From: an uncultured Chloroflexaceae bacterium
Lineage (GTDB): Bacteria > Chloroflexota > Chloroflexia > Chloroflexales > Chloroflexaceae
Direction: 5' to 3'
NCBI GenBank assembly: GCA_937141995.1
Contig: CAKZQX010000038.1
Coordinates: 1-6,936 of the forward strand
Length of the DNA stretch: 6,936 nt
Part shown: positions 6,730 to 6,936 of the stretch, one piece after another
How the letters are laid out: each line of letters opens with the position of its first letter
Position numbering within the stretch: the stretch's first letter is position 1
Program-made: the position numbers and the translations under genes
Notes under the pieces: generated by a model
What the model saw: the letters and a program-made list of their open reading frames with translations, nothing else
What the model was told of the DNA's origin: nothing
Database searches by the model: none

Positions 6730-6936
6730 TTATCTTTTGCGCAAGAAGAAAGACGACTGCATTTGGCCGCTCACTGTATGCGCACACACCTGATTGAAAA
6801 CCTGTGCCAATCGTGCAGTCATTGCTCTGGTTGTATATGGTTCGAAGGCTGCCCAGTTGGTACTCGGATGGGCATCTTCCGGCAGTTTCACCAGGTGGTG
6901 TAGGTGTTCCGTAATTTGCGGAACCAGGCTTTGAGG
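6730..6936 (-). CDS. C-terminal end of an unidentified protein, possibly a glycosyltransferase (cut by window edge)
   Basis: An open frame enters from the right edge and gives 68 residues before a TAA at 6732-6730. I could not identify it. The stretch FEPYTTRAMTARLAQVFNQV (31-50) resembles the final helix of many GT4 glycosyltransferases, where an F-S/T-x4-M-x-x-R-L-x-x-V-Y pattern closes the protein, so a fourth GT4 enzyme is plausible. The preceding EHLHHLVKLPEDAHPSTNW has no signature I know. The last residues (SSFFLRKR) are a short basic tail. No catalytic motif lies in the visible part. It is accepted as coding because the frame is open up to the edge, stops three bases before the next ATG, and continues the one-strand gapless arrangement. 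Confidence 0.7.
   Translation of the reverse strand, partial: PQSLVPQITEHLHHLVKLPEDAHPSTNWAAFEPYTTRAMTARLAQVFNQVCAHTVSGQMQSSFFLRKR

Noticed and set aside
6724..6735. Possible promoter or terminator between the partial gene and the first GT4
   Set aside because: Only three bases separate stop and start, with no hairpin and no -10/-35 pair that I could support.

Overview
This window looks like part of a bacterial cell-surface polysaccharide locus (exopolysaccharide, capsule or O-antigen). Everything codes leftward on the minus strand. There are eight reading frames, of which six are complete and two are cut by the window edges. No rRNA, tRNA, transposase, CRISPR array or plus-strand gene is supportable. 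Moderate GC and the types of protein suggest a Gram-negative bacterium, probably a proteobacterium, but nothing here fixes the taxon.

In transcription order (right to left) the genes are: the C-terminal 68 residues of an unidentified protein (6936-6730); a GT4-type glycosyltransferase (6726-5560); a PAPS-dependent sulfotransferase (5563-4487); a multi-spanning membrane protein resembling Wzy-type O-antigen/oligosaccharide polymerases (4490-3096); two more GT4-type glycosyltransferases (3092-2022 and 2025-835); a small class I SAM-dependent methyltransferase (about 845-195); and the first 64 residues of a GT2 glycosyltransferase of the WaaE-like type (194-1). Packing is extreme. Three junctions are 4-base ATGA overlaps, one is an 11-base (or 23-base) overlap, and three are stop codons followed by zero or three bases before the next ATG in the same frame. 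Only six bases lie outside a predicted gene. This implies one polycistronic transcript with translational coupling, and its promoter and terminator lie outside the window.

The combined job is inferred, not proven. The glycosyltransferases would build an oligosaccharide on a lipid carrier at the cytoplasmic face. The sulfotransferase and methyltransferase would decorate it with sulfate and possibly methyl groups. The membrane protein would polymerise the units at the periplasmic face. An initiating sugar-phosphate transferase, a Wzx flippase and export proteins are not in the window and would be expected nearby. The most notable points are the sulfotransferase lying directly next to the candidate polymerase, the divergent polymerase itself, and a methyltransferase whose SAM-binding glycine motif is altered.
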